This document shows, one piece after another, positions 16,570-23,910 of a stretch of 64,000 nucleotides of DNA. The notes beneath the pieces are model-generated. The model searched no databases, was not told the origin of the DNA, and worked only from the letters and a program-made list of their open reading frames with translations. The position numbers and the translations under genes were made by a program. Source of the DNA: CAVDRM01 sp963611355 (GTDB lineage: Bacteria; Bacillota; Clostridia; Christensenellales; Aristaeellaceae); NCBI GenBank assembly GCA_963611355.1, contig CAVDRM010000003.1:1-64000 (forward strand), given 5' to 3'. Numbering within the stretch: position 1 is the first letter of the stretch; every line of letters starts with the position of its first letter.

Positions 16570-16588
16570 TGCAGGGAGAGTTTATCAT
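16560..16588 (+). promoter_or_regulatory. tct-cit operon promoter
   Basis: TTGACT (16560-16565), a 17-base spacer and TATCAT (16583-16588) start an mRNA with a leader of about 115 bases. The leader contains a small GTGCC-GGAA-GGCAC hairpin at 16664-16677. Confidence 0.75.
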
Positions 16589-16708
16589 ATGTTCATACAG
16601 AATGCAAGATGTGGGCGAAAATTATTTATTTTCAACACAGTTTGCGTTCGTATCGTTACAAAAGTGCCGGAAGGCACACACAAACCATCAGCCAAGGAGG
16701 TTTTCCCT

Positions 16709-17713
16709 ATGAAGAAACTGGTATGCCTCACCCTGGCGCTCGTCATGCTGATGAGCGTCGCCATCCTGCCCTCCGCCTCCGCCGAGGAAGAATGGAAATT
16801 TGAACGCAAGATCGAGCTTGTCTGCCCGTGGGGTCTCGGCGGCGGCGCCGACTCCACCCTGCGCCCGATGGCGAATCTGCTCCAGCAGAAGCTGGGCGTG
16901 GCCGTGGAAGTCCGCAACGAAGCCGGCGCGGGCGGCGTGACCGGCATCGAGTACACCTATAAGCAGCCCGCCGACGGCTACACCTTCATGCTGGGCACCC
17001 AGTCCCTGTTCATTCAGGACATGCTGGGCAACACCTCGATGGACTTTAAGACCGAGATGGAATGCATCGACGTCCTCGTTCACTCCATCAACCTGCTGGC
17101 CGGCTCCAGAATCCAGCTTGAAAAGTACGGCATCACCAACTTCACCGAGCTGAAGGCCTATGCCGCCGAGCATCCCTATGAGCTGAACGTCGGCATGCTG
17201 ACCGCCACGGGCGTGGACGGCATGTGCTTCGAAATCGCCACCGAGGGTCTGGCGCTGAATCTGGTGCAGTACGGCGGCGGCGCCGAGATCAACGCTGACC
17301 TGGCGGGCGGCCACTGCGACCTGGGCGTCGGCGGCTACGACGACATGAGCGGCCTCATCGAGTCCGGCGACATCGTCCCGCTGCTGGTGTTCTGCGAGCA
17401 TCGTCTCTCCATCTTCCCGGACTGCGAATGCACCGCCGATGTAGGCATCGACTCCTACGCAGGCCCCTGGCGCGGCATCTTTGCGAAGAAGGGCACCCCG
17501 CAGGGCGCTATCGATGCGCTGGTCGCCGCCATCGAAGAATGCCGTCAGGACCCCTCCTGGCAGGAATTCATCCACAATGCCGCCTATGACGAGCGCACCG
17601 TGCCCACCCCCGGCGAAGAGCTGAAGACCTTTGTCTGGAATGAATACAAGGATTTGCGCGACTACATGGTCGAGCAGGAGACCCTGGAAAAGGACTATGA
17701 CGACCTGAAGTAA
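16709..17713 (+). CDS. tctC: Tripartite tricarboxylate transporter binding protein
   Basis: This extracytoplasmic solute receptor captures citrate or a related tricarboxylate for TctAB. It has 334 residues. A Sec signal peptide ends ILPSASA before EEEW; there is no lipobox Cys at the cleavage site. The family start of the mature domain, IELVCPWGLGGGADSTLRPMA, is clear in outline, and GAGGVTG follows near residue 75. A perfect AGGAGG fixes the ATG at 16709. It is the first gene of the tct-cit operon. A hairpin after the gene may favour excess of this subunit. Confidence 0.92.
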   Translation: MKKLVCLTLALVMLMSVAILPSASAEEEWKFERKIELVCPWGLGGGADSTLRPMANLLQQKLGVAVEVRNEAGAGGVTGIEYTYKQPADGYTFMLGTQSLFIQDMLGNTSMDFKTEMECIDVLVHSINLLAGSRIQLEKYGITNFTELKAYAAEHPYELNVGMLTATGVDGMCFEIATEGLALNLVQYGGGAEINADLAGGHCDLGVGGYDDMSGLIESGDIVPLLVFCEHRLSIFPDCECTADVGIDSYAGPWRGIFAKKGTPQGAIDALVAAIEECRQDPSWQEFIHNAAYDERTVPTPGEELKTFVWNEYKDLRDYMVEQETLEKDYDDLK

Positions 17714-17735
17714 ATCGCTGTTCCTCTTTGAACAT

Positions 17736-17768
17736 GGGGAAGGAGACATGCTCTTCTTCCCTATTTTA
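17736..17768 (+). terminator. Weak terminator or attenuator between tctC and tctB
   Basis: An imperfect stem (GGGGAAGGAG against CTCTTCTTCCC) is followed by TATTTTAG. It would allow partial read-through, giving more TctC than TctAB. That is a common arrangement for binding-protein transporters. Confidence 0.5.
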
Positions 17769-17853
17769 GAAGGCATTTCCGCTAATTCTGCGTTAAAAAT
17801 ATGCATCTGTTTTTCACGGAATGTCTAAAAAACAAAAAGGGAGTTGAGAAGCC

Positions 17854-18375
17854 TTGTTTGAGCTGTTTGCCAACATCATCATGCTGGTATTCATGGTATT
17901 CGCCTTCTTCACTCATGTGTTGGAGGCGAATATCCCGAAGAAATACGCGGCAAACCCCTACAACCTGATGCCGGACGTCTGGCCGAAGGTCATCATCGGC
18001 CTCATCGTGCTGTGCCTCATCATCAACATCATCAAAATCATCCGCAAGAACAAAGGAAACCCCGAATTCACCCTGAGCGCGTTTGCGAAAAACAGCCTGG
18101 CCTTCTTCAAGAGCAAGATGTTCCTGGGCATGCTGATTCTGGCGGGCGCCGCCCTGTTGATTGAAACGCTGGGCTTCGTCGTCACCACCTTCCTCATCCT
18201 GTTCCTCTACGGCATGCTGCTGGGCGAAAAGAAAATCGTCCGCCTGCTGATTATTTCCGTGGTGGTTTCGCTCGCACTGCACATTATCTTCAGCGGCCTG
18301 CTGGACGTGACGCTGCCCCGCGGCACGATTCCGTTCCTGCGCAACTTCGCGCTGTGGCTTGAAAATCTTGTTTAA
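17854..18375 (+). CDS. tctB: Tripartite tricarboxylate transporter small membrane subunit
   Basis: TctB is the small four-helix subunit of the TTT transporter. The protein has 173 residues with hydrophobic segments near 5-22, 45-65, 90-130 and 135-150. The fold and operon position fit the family although sequence conservation is low. A TTG start is used because GGGAG lies about 10 bases upstream; an ATG nine codons later (17881) is the alternative. tctA follows after 19 bases. Confidence 0.85.
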   Translation: MFELFANIIMLVFMVFAFFTHVLEANIPKKYAANPYNLMPDVWPKVIIGLIVLCLIINIIKIIRKNKGNPEFTLSAFAKNSLAFFKSKMFLGMLILAGAALLIETLGFVVTTFLILFLYGMLLGEKKIVRLLIISVVVSLALHIIFSGLLDVTLPRGTIPFLRNFALWLENLV

Positions 18376-18394
18376 AGAGGAGGCGAGTTAAAAC

Positions 18395-19909
18395 ATGGAT
18401 TTCGGTCAAATGTTGCTTTCCGGCGTTCAAGCCGTATTCGGCGGCGGCCAGTTTATCATGGTTTTGCTGGCCATCGTTCTGGGCACAGTCTTCGGCGCTC
18501 TGCCCGGCGTCAGCGCGACAATGGCTGTTGCGCTCGGTCTTACCTTCACCTACACGATGGCGCCTGTTCCGGCGGTCGTCTTCCTGGTCGCCATTTACTG
18601 CTCCGCCATCACCGGCGGCTGCATTACCGCCATTCTGTTCAAGATTCCCGGTGTTCCCTCGTCTGCGCCGACCACCTTTGACGGCTACCCGATGGCGCAG
18701 AAGGGACAGGCGGGCAAGGCCATCGGCGTGGCGCTGTTCTGCTCCGCCATCGGCGGCCTGTTCTCCGCCATCGTCATGTTCGCCATGAGCACCCCGCTGT
18801 CCAAGGCGGCGCTGGCCTTCGGCCAGGGCGACCTCTTCGCCGTCACCTTCCTGGGGCTGTCCATCCTGACCGTGCTGGACACCAAGCACATCCTGACCAC
18901 CATCATCTCCGGTCTCCTGGGTCTGCTGCTTGCCTGCATCGGCCAGGACCCGATGGCGGGCGTTGCCCGTCTGACCTTCGGCAACCGCCAGCTGCTGGCG
19001 GGCATTGAAATGATTCCCGTGCTGATCGGTCTCTTCGCCGTGAGCGAGGTGCTCAAGCAGACCAACGAAAAGAAGCGCCTCTCCGCCGAGGAAGGCATCA
19101 ACAAGGGCCGCGTGAACACCAAGATGCCCTCCCTCAAGGAAATGTGGAGCATCCGCTGGGTCATGCTGCGCTGCGCCATCGTCGGCACCATCATCGGCAT
19201 CCTGCCCGGCGCGGGCGCGACCATCGCTTCCTTCATGTGCTACGCGATGGAGAACAAGCTCTCCAAATATCCCGAAAAGTTCGGCACAGGCATCATCGAC
19301 GGCATCGCGGCCGGCGAGACTGCCAACAACGCGGCGACCGGCGGCACGATGGTTCCCCTGCTGACGCTGGGCATCCCCGGCGGCAACGCGGCGGCCGTTA
19401 TGATGTCCGCCCTGGCGCTCAAGGGCGTGCAGATGGGTCCGCTGCTGCTGACCAACCAGCCCGAATTCCTCTCCGCGACCTTCGTCACCATGATTGTCAC
19501 CAACATCCTGATGGTCGTCGTGGCCATCGGCATTGCGAAAATCTTCGCGCAGATTCTGTCCATTCCCTACAGCTACCTGGGCCCCATCATCCTTATGCTG
19601 GCGACCATAGGCGCATACTCCGAGGGCAGTGCCGTGGGCGTTCAGGTCATGGTGCTGGCCGGCATCATGGGCATTGTCGTCAAGTATATGCACCTGAACA
19701 GTGCGGCCATCGTGCTGGGTCTGGTGCTGGGCGGCATGTGCGAGGAGCATTTCAGCCGTGCGTACCTCATGAACCGCGCCAATGTGGGCGCAGCCCTGTT
19801 CGGAACGCCCATCGCAGCGGTGGTCATGACGGCCTGCATCCTGATGCTCCTGAGCCCCGTGTTCATGCCCCTGCTCAAAAAGCTCTTTGCCAAGAAAAAG
19901 CAGGCCTGA
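18395..19909 (+). CDS. tctA: Tripartite tricarboxylate transporter large membrane subunit
   Basis: This is the 504-residue integral membrane channel of the TTT system, powered by an ion gradient. It shows the two duplicated family motifs, LGTVFGALPGVSATMAVALG near residue 29 and GTIIGILPGAGATIASF near 265, and the GYPMAQKGQAGKAIG segment. An AGAGGAGG site precedes the ATG. It needs TctB and TctC from the same operon. Confidence 0.96.
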   Translation: MDFGQMLLSGVQAVFGGGQFIMVLLAIVLGTVFGALPGVSATMAVALGLTFTYTMAPVPAVVFLVAIYCSAITGGCITAILFKIPGVPSSAPTTFDGYPMAQKGQAGKAIGVALFCSAIGGLFSAIVMFAMSTPLSKAALAFGQGDLFAVTFLGLSILTVLDTKHILTTIISGLLGLLLACIGQDPMAGVARLTFGNRQLLAGIEMIPVLIGLFAVSEVLKQTNEKKRLSAEEGINKGRVNTKMPSLKEMWSIRWVMLRCAIVGTIIGILPGAGATIASFMCYAMENKLSKYPEKFGTGIIDGIAAGETANNAATGGTMVPLLTLGIPGGNAAAVMMSALALKGVQMGPLLLTNQPEFLSATFVTMIVTNILMVVVAIGIAKIFAQILSIPYSYLGPIILMLATIGAYSEGSAVGVQVMVLAGIMGIVVKYMHLNSAAIVLGLVLGGMCEEHFSRAYLMNRANVGAALFGTPIAAVVMTACILMLLSPVFMPLLKKLFAKKKQA

Positions 19910-19930
19910 CAATTTTCAATCAACTGTCTC

Positions 19931-19974
19931 GGGGCGCTGACGGGAGGCCGGATACGGTCTCCCGCGGCGTCCCC
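19931..19974 (+). promoter_or_regulatory. Strong intercistronic hairpin between tctA and citD
   Basis: CGGGAG pairs with CTCCCG inside an outer GGGGCGC/GCGTCCCC stem. No T-run follows, so it is more likely an mRNA processing or stability element separating transport genes from lyase genes than a terminator. Confidence 0.5.
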
Positions 19975-20019
19975 TTCTCAAAAGCGGATATTTGCTGTGA
20001 GCAACAAGCGGAGGAGACT

Positions 20020-20322
20020 ATGACAATCGATAAAAGTGCCGTCGCCGGCACGCTGGAAAGCAGCGACGCGCAAATCACCGTAGAGCCGGGCGCGGACGGC
20101 CTTCAGCTTGACATCACCTCCAGCGTCATGAATCAGTACGGGCGGCAGATAAAGGCGGCCGTGCTGGAAACGCTGGAAAGGCTTGAGGTCAAAAGCGGCC
20201 ATGTCACGGTCGTGGACAAGGGGGCGCTGGACTGCACCCTGAAGGCGCGGGTGGAATGCGCGGTCTTCCGTTCCTGCGGCAGGAGCGACAAGGATATTCC
20301 GTGGGGAGGTGCTGTCAAATGA
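20020..20322 (+). CDS. citD: Citrate lyase acyl carrier protein (gamma subunit)
   Basis: CitD carries the 2'-(5''-phosphoribosyl)-3'-dephospho-CoA arm of citrate lyase. It has 100 residues. The start MTIDKSAVAGTLESSD aligns with the family, and Ser14 falls on the known attachment serine. VDKGALDCTLKARVECAVFR is the conserved C-terminal segment. GGAGGAG precedes the ATG. It overlaps citE by ATGA and is charged by CitXG. Confidence 0.95.
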   Translation: MTIDKSAVAGTLESSDAQITVEPGADGLQLDITSSVMNQYGRQIKAAVLETLERLEVKSGHVTVVDKGALDCTLKARVECAVFRSCGRSDKDIPWGGAVK

Positions 20323-21233
20323 TTCCTCGCCCAAAGCCGGAGCGCTTCCGTCTGCGCCGCACCATGATGTTCATGAACGCGCAGAAGCCAGGCCTCATCA
20401 AAGACGCTTACATTTACGGCGTGGACTCCATCATGCTGGACCTGGAGGACGCTGTTGCCGAAAACCAGAAGGACGCGGCGCGCTTCAGCCTCTATCATGC
20501 CCTCAAGACCATTGATTACGGCGATACCGAGGTCATCGTGCGCATCAACGGCCTGGACACCCCGCACTGGCAGGAGGACATCCGCGTGTGCGTGGCGGGC
20601 GGGGCGGACGGCATCCGCATTGCCAAATGCGAAAGCGCGCAGGACGTCAAAGCCGTCGAGGAATATACGGAGAAGGCCGAGCGGGAGTTCGGCGCGGAAA
20701 TCGGCCGGACGCTGCTCATGGCGGCGCTCGAAAGTCCCAAGGGCATCATGAACGCATACGAAATCTGCACGGCCAGCGACCGTCTCTTCGGCGTGGCTAT
20801 TTCCGGCGGCGACTTCCGCCGCTGCATGCAGACCAAGCCCACCGCGGACGGCGTCGACATGCTCTTTGCCCGCGGCCAGATGCTGCTGGCAGCCCGCGCC
20901 GCCGGCGTGCAGTGCTTTGACACCGTGTTCACCGATTTGGACGACAACGAGGGCTTCCTGAACGAGGTGCGCCAGAACAAGGCCATGGGCTTTGACGGCA
21001 AGAGCCTCATCAACCCCAAGCAAATCCGCCCCGTTCACGAGATATTTGCCCCGACCGAAAAGGAAGTGCTGCAGGCCGAAATGTGGGTCAGCGCCTTCCG
21101 TGAGGCGCAGCAGAAAGGCATCGGCGTCTTCACCGTGAACGGCAAAATGGTGGACCTTGCCTTTATTCCCGGCGCTGAGCGCACCCTTCGCCTCGCCAAG
21201 GCGTATGGTATGTATGAGGGGGATTTGGTATGA
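20319..21233 (+). CDS. citE: Citrate lyase beta subunit
   Basis: CitE cleaves citryl-ACP to acetyl-ACP and oxaloacetate. It has 304 residues with the HpcH/HpaI aldolase-like fold. The LRRTMMFMNAQKPGLIKDA start, SIMLDLEDAVAENQK metal-site region and GFDGKSLINPKQI near 230 are seen. A longer open frame upstream overlaps citD, so the ATG within the ATGA junction is chosen. It also ends in ATGA with citF. Confidence 0.95.
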   Translation: MIPRPKPERFRLRRTMMFMNAQKPGLIKDAYIYGVDSIMLDLEDAVAENQKDAARFSLYHALKTIDYGDTEVIVRINGLDTPHWQEDIRVCVAGGADGIRIAKCESAQDVKAVEEYTEKAEREFGAEIGRTLLMAALESPKGIMNAYEICTASDRLFGVAISGGDFRRCMQTKPTADGVDMLFARGQMLLAARAAGVQCFDTVFTDLDDNEGFLNEVRQNKAMGFDGKSLINPKQIRPVHEIFAPTEKEVLQAEMWVSAFREAQQKGIGVFTVNGKMVDLAFIPGAERTLRLAKAYGMYEGDLV

Positions 21234-22786
21234 AAAACGCAGTCGGACGGGACATCCCCGAATTCCTTCTCACCAACGGGCGTGAGGTCTATCAGGGCAA
21301 GAACTGCATGGACGGCCAATATATGCAGAAGGCCGCCCCGCGCACCCGCCGCTGTGAAAAGCCGCAGGAGAGCAAAATCGTTTCCTCCCTTGCGGACGCG
21401 CTCCGTCAGTGCGGCGCAAAGAGCGGCATGACCTTTTCCTTCCAGCACCATCTGCGCAACGGCGACTTCGTGGTCAATATGGTCATGAAGGCCGCCATCG
21501 AGGAGCTGGGCTTGGATAACCTGACCATCGCCGCGACTTCCCTGGGCGAGGCGCACGACCCCGTGGCCGAATACATCGAGCAGGGCAAAATCGTCGGCAT
21601 CCAGACCAGCGGCATCCGCGGCAAAATCGGCGAGGTCGTTTCCGCAGGAAAGCTGAAGACCCCCGCCGTCATCCGCAGTCACGGCGGCCGTCCCCGCGCC
21701 ATCGAAGCGGGCGAGGTGCATATCGACATCGCCTTCATCGCCGCCCCGACCAGCGACTGCATGGGCAACTGCCGCGGCATCGGCGGCAAGAGCAACTGCG
21801 GCTCGATGGGCTACGCCATGACCGATGCCCGCTATGCCGACCATGTGGTGGTCGTCACGGACTGCTTGGTAGACTTTCCCAATATGCCCGCTTCCATTGA
21901 GGCCATTGACGTGGACGCGGTGGTCGAGGTGGAGTCCATCGGCAACCCGAAGAAAATCGCCAGCGCCGCCGCCCGCATCAGCCAGAATCCGCGTGATCTG
22001 ATGATGGCGGAGAACGTGGCGCGCATCATCGCCGCAACGCCCTACTTTAAAGAGGGCTTCTCCTTCCAGACCGGCGTGGGCGGACCCTCCCTGGCAGCCA
22101 ACCTCTTCCTTGAAAAGTACATGGACGAGCGCGGCATCAAAATGGGCTGGGCTATCGGCGGCATCTGCAAACCGATGGTCGACCTGCTGCAAAAAGGCAA
22201 GGTCGGCAAGGTCATCGACGTGCAGGATTTTGACCTGGACGCGGTGAATAGCATTCATCAGACCCCGAACCACTTTGAAATGAGCGCCAGCCAGTACGCC
22301 AACCCCGCCAACAAGGGCGCGTTCGTCAACAAGCTGGACTTCGTGGTGCTGGCGGCGCTGGAAATCGACACGGGCTTTAACGTGAACGTTCTGACCGGCT
22401 CGGACGGCGTTCTGCGCGGCGCGCCCGGCGGACACCCCGACGCGGCGGCGGGCAGCAAGTGCTGCATCATCGTGACCCCGCTCATCCGCGGCCGCATGGC
22501 GACCGTTTGTGAGCATGTCGTCACCGTGACCACGCCGGGCGACTGTGTGGACGTGCTGGTGACGGACTACGGCATCGCCGTCAACCCCCTGCGCCCAGAC
22601 CTCATTCGGTGTCTGGATGAGGCGCATATCCCCCATGTCCCGATTGAAGCGCTTCAGAAAAAGGCGTACAGTCTGGTCGGCACGCCGGATGACCTCGAAT
22701 GGGAGGACAGGGTCGTCGCCGTCCTGGAGGCACGGGACGGAACGATTTTGGATGTCGTTCGGAAAATCAAGCCGCTTCAGCTGTAA
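21230..22786 (+). CDS. citF: Citrate lyase alpha subunit
   Basis: CitF is the citrate:acetyl-ACP transferase that loads citrate on the carrier arm. It has 518 residues, the family length. The start NAVGRDIPEF and the GMTFSFQHHLRNGD, SDGVLRGAPGGHPD and VTDYGIAVNPLRPDL segments are typical. Translation is coupled to citE through ATGA. With CitD and CitE it forms the lyase complex. Confidence 0.96.
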   Translation: MKNAVGRDIPEFLLTNGREVYQGKNCMDGQYMQKAAPRTRRCEKPQESKIVSSLADALRQCGAKSGMTFSFQHHLRNGDFVVNMVMKAAIEELGLDNLTIAATSLGEAHDPVAEYIEQGKIVGIQTSGIRGKIGEVVSAGKLKTPAVIRSHGGRPRAIEAGEVHIDIAFIAAPTSDCMGNCRGIGGKSNCGSMGYAMTDARYADHVVVVTDCLVDFPNMPASIEAIDVDAVVEVESIGNPKKIASAAARISQNPRDLMMAENVARIIAATPYFKEGFSFQTGVGGPSLAANLFLEKYMDERGIKMGWAIGGICKPMVDLLQKGKVGKVIDVQDFDLDAVNSIHQTPNHFEMSASQYANPANKGAFVNKLDFVVLAALEIDTGFNVNVLTGSDGVLRGAPGGHPDAAAGSKCCIIVTPLIRGRMATVCEHVVTVTTPGDCVDVLVTDYGIAVNPLRPDLIRCLDEAHIPHVPIEALQKKAYSLVGTPDDLEWEDRVVAVLEARDGTILDVVRKIKPLQL

Positions 22787-22830
22787 TGCCGCTTAACGCC
22801 TGAGCACAGGATAAGAAAGGAGCGTCCGCC

Positions 22831-23865
22831 GTGAGCTATACCGTTGCTGCGATTTCGGATAAGCGCGGCTATGCCGCGGCGGACGCCCTGCTTTTAAAAA
22901 GCGGCCTCAGGCGGGATGCGCTGGCGGATTACACCTGCGGCGTATTTGATGATGACTTTACGCTTTGCGCCACGGGCAGCAGCTATCAGAATACCCTGCG
23001 CTGTCTGGCCGTGGACGATGCCCACAGGGGCGAGGGGCTGATGAACCTGGTCATCAGCCATTTGTGTGAAATGCAGGCAGCGCGTGGATGCACGCGCCTC
23101 TTTTTGTATACCAAGCCCGCCTCGGCGGTCTTTTTTCGGGAGCTGGGCTTTTACGAAATCGCCCGCACGACGGATGTGGCGTTCTTGGAAAACAGGAAAA
23201 ACGGCTTTTCGGACTGGCTGAAAACGCTCTCGATAGCTTCTGCGCCCAGGGACAGAACCGCCTGCGTGGTCATGAACGCCAATCCCTTCACGAAGGGGCA
23301 CCGCTTTTTGCTGGAAAACGCCTGCGCCGCTGCGGACGCCGTGCATGTGTTCGTTTTAAGCGAACGCTTCGGCCCTATCTCGCCGGAAATCCGCAAACAG
23401 CTGGTGGCGCTCGGCACGGCGGATTTGCCGAAGGTCATTCTGCACGACAGCGGGCCTTACATCATTTCCTCGGCGACCTTCCCCAGCTATTTTCTCAAAC
23501 AGGAGCAGCAGGTTTCCAGGGTACACGCAGCACTGGACGCGGCGGTCTTTGTGCGCATCGCGCTGTCCATGAACATCGGCGTCCGCTTTGCGGGCGAGGA
23601 GCCGTTCAGCCGGGTGACGGCGCTGTACAACGCGGTCATGGCGGACGCCCTGCCCAAGGCGGGCATTGCATTTCACACCGTGCCGCGCCTTACGCTGAAC
23701 GGCCGCGCTGTCAGCGCCAGCGATGTCCGTCAGTCCATCCACGACGGAAACATGGACGCAGCCCATGCCCTTCTCCCCGAAACCAGCTGGCGCTTCCTGA
23801 CCGGCCCGGAAGGGCAGGACACCGTGAATGCCATTCAAAGGGAAACGCAGCTCATTCACCACTAA
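22831..23865 (+). CDS. citC: Citrate lyase ligase (acetate:SH-citrate lyase ligase)
   Basis: CitC activates citrate lyase by ATP-dependent acetylation of the prosthetic thiol. It has 344 residues. The N-terminal GNAT-like part has VDDAHRGEGLMNLVISHL near 52-70. The C-terminal nucleotidyltransferase has VVMNANPFTKGHRFLLE near 147. The GTG start follows AAAGGAG. It lies 44 bases after citF. Confidence 0.95.
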   Translation: MSYTVAAISDKRGYAAADALLLKSGLRRDALADYTCGVFDDDFTLCATGSSYQNTLRCLAVDDAHRGEGLMNLVISHLCEMQAARGCTRLFLYTKPASAVFFRELGFYEIARTTDVAFLENRKNGFSDWLKTLSIASAPRDRTACVVMNANPFTKGHRFLLENACAAADAVHVFVLSERFGPISPEIRKQLVALGTADLPKVILHDSGPYIISSATFPSYFLKQEQQVSRVHAALDAAVFVRIALSMNIGVRFAGEEPFSRVTALYNAVMADALPKAGIAFHTVPRLTLNGRAVSASDVRQSIHDGNMDAAHALLPETSWRFLTGPEGQDTVNAIQRETQLIHH

Positions 23866-23910
23866 TGCTCTTTTCAGCCAAACGTATCCATCAGTCTCAG
23901 GAGGTGCATC

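Noticed and set aside
18290..19912. 540-codon minus-strand frame opposite tctA
   Set aside because: Shadow of tctA; the translation is rich in His, Gly and Gln with no domain, and tctA is a clear family member.
21035..22636. 533-codon minus-strand frame opposite citF
   Set aside because: Shadow of citF caused by GC-rich third positions; no start signal.
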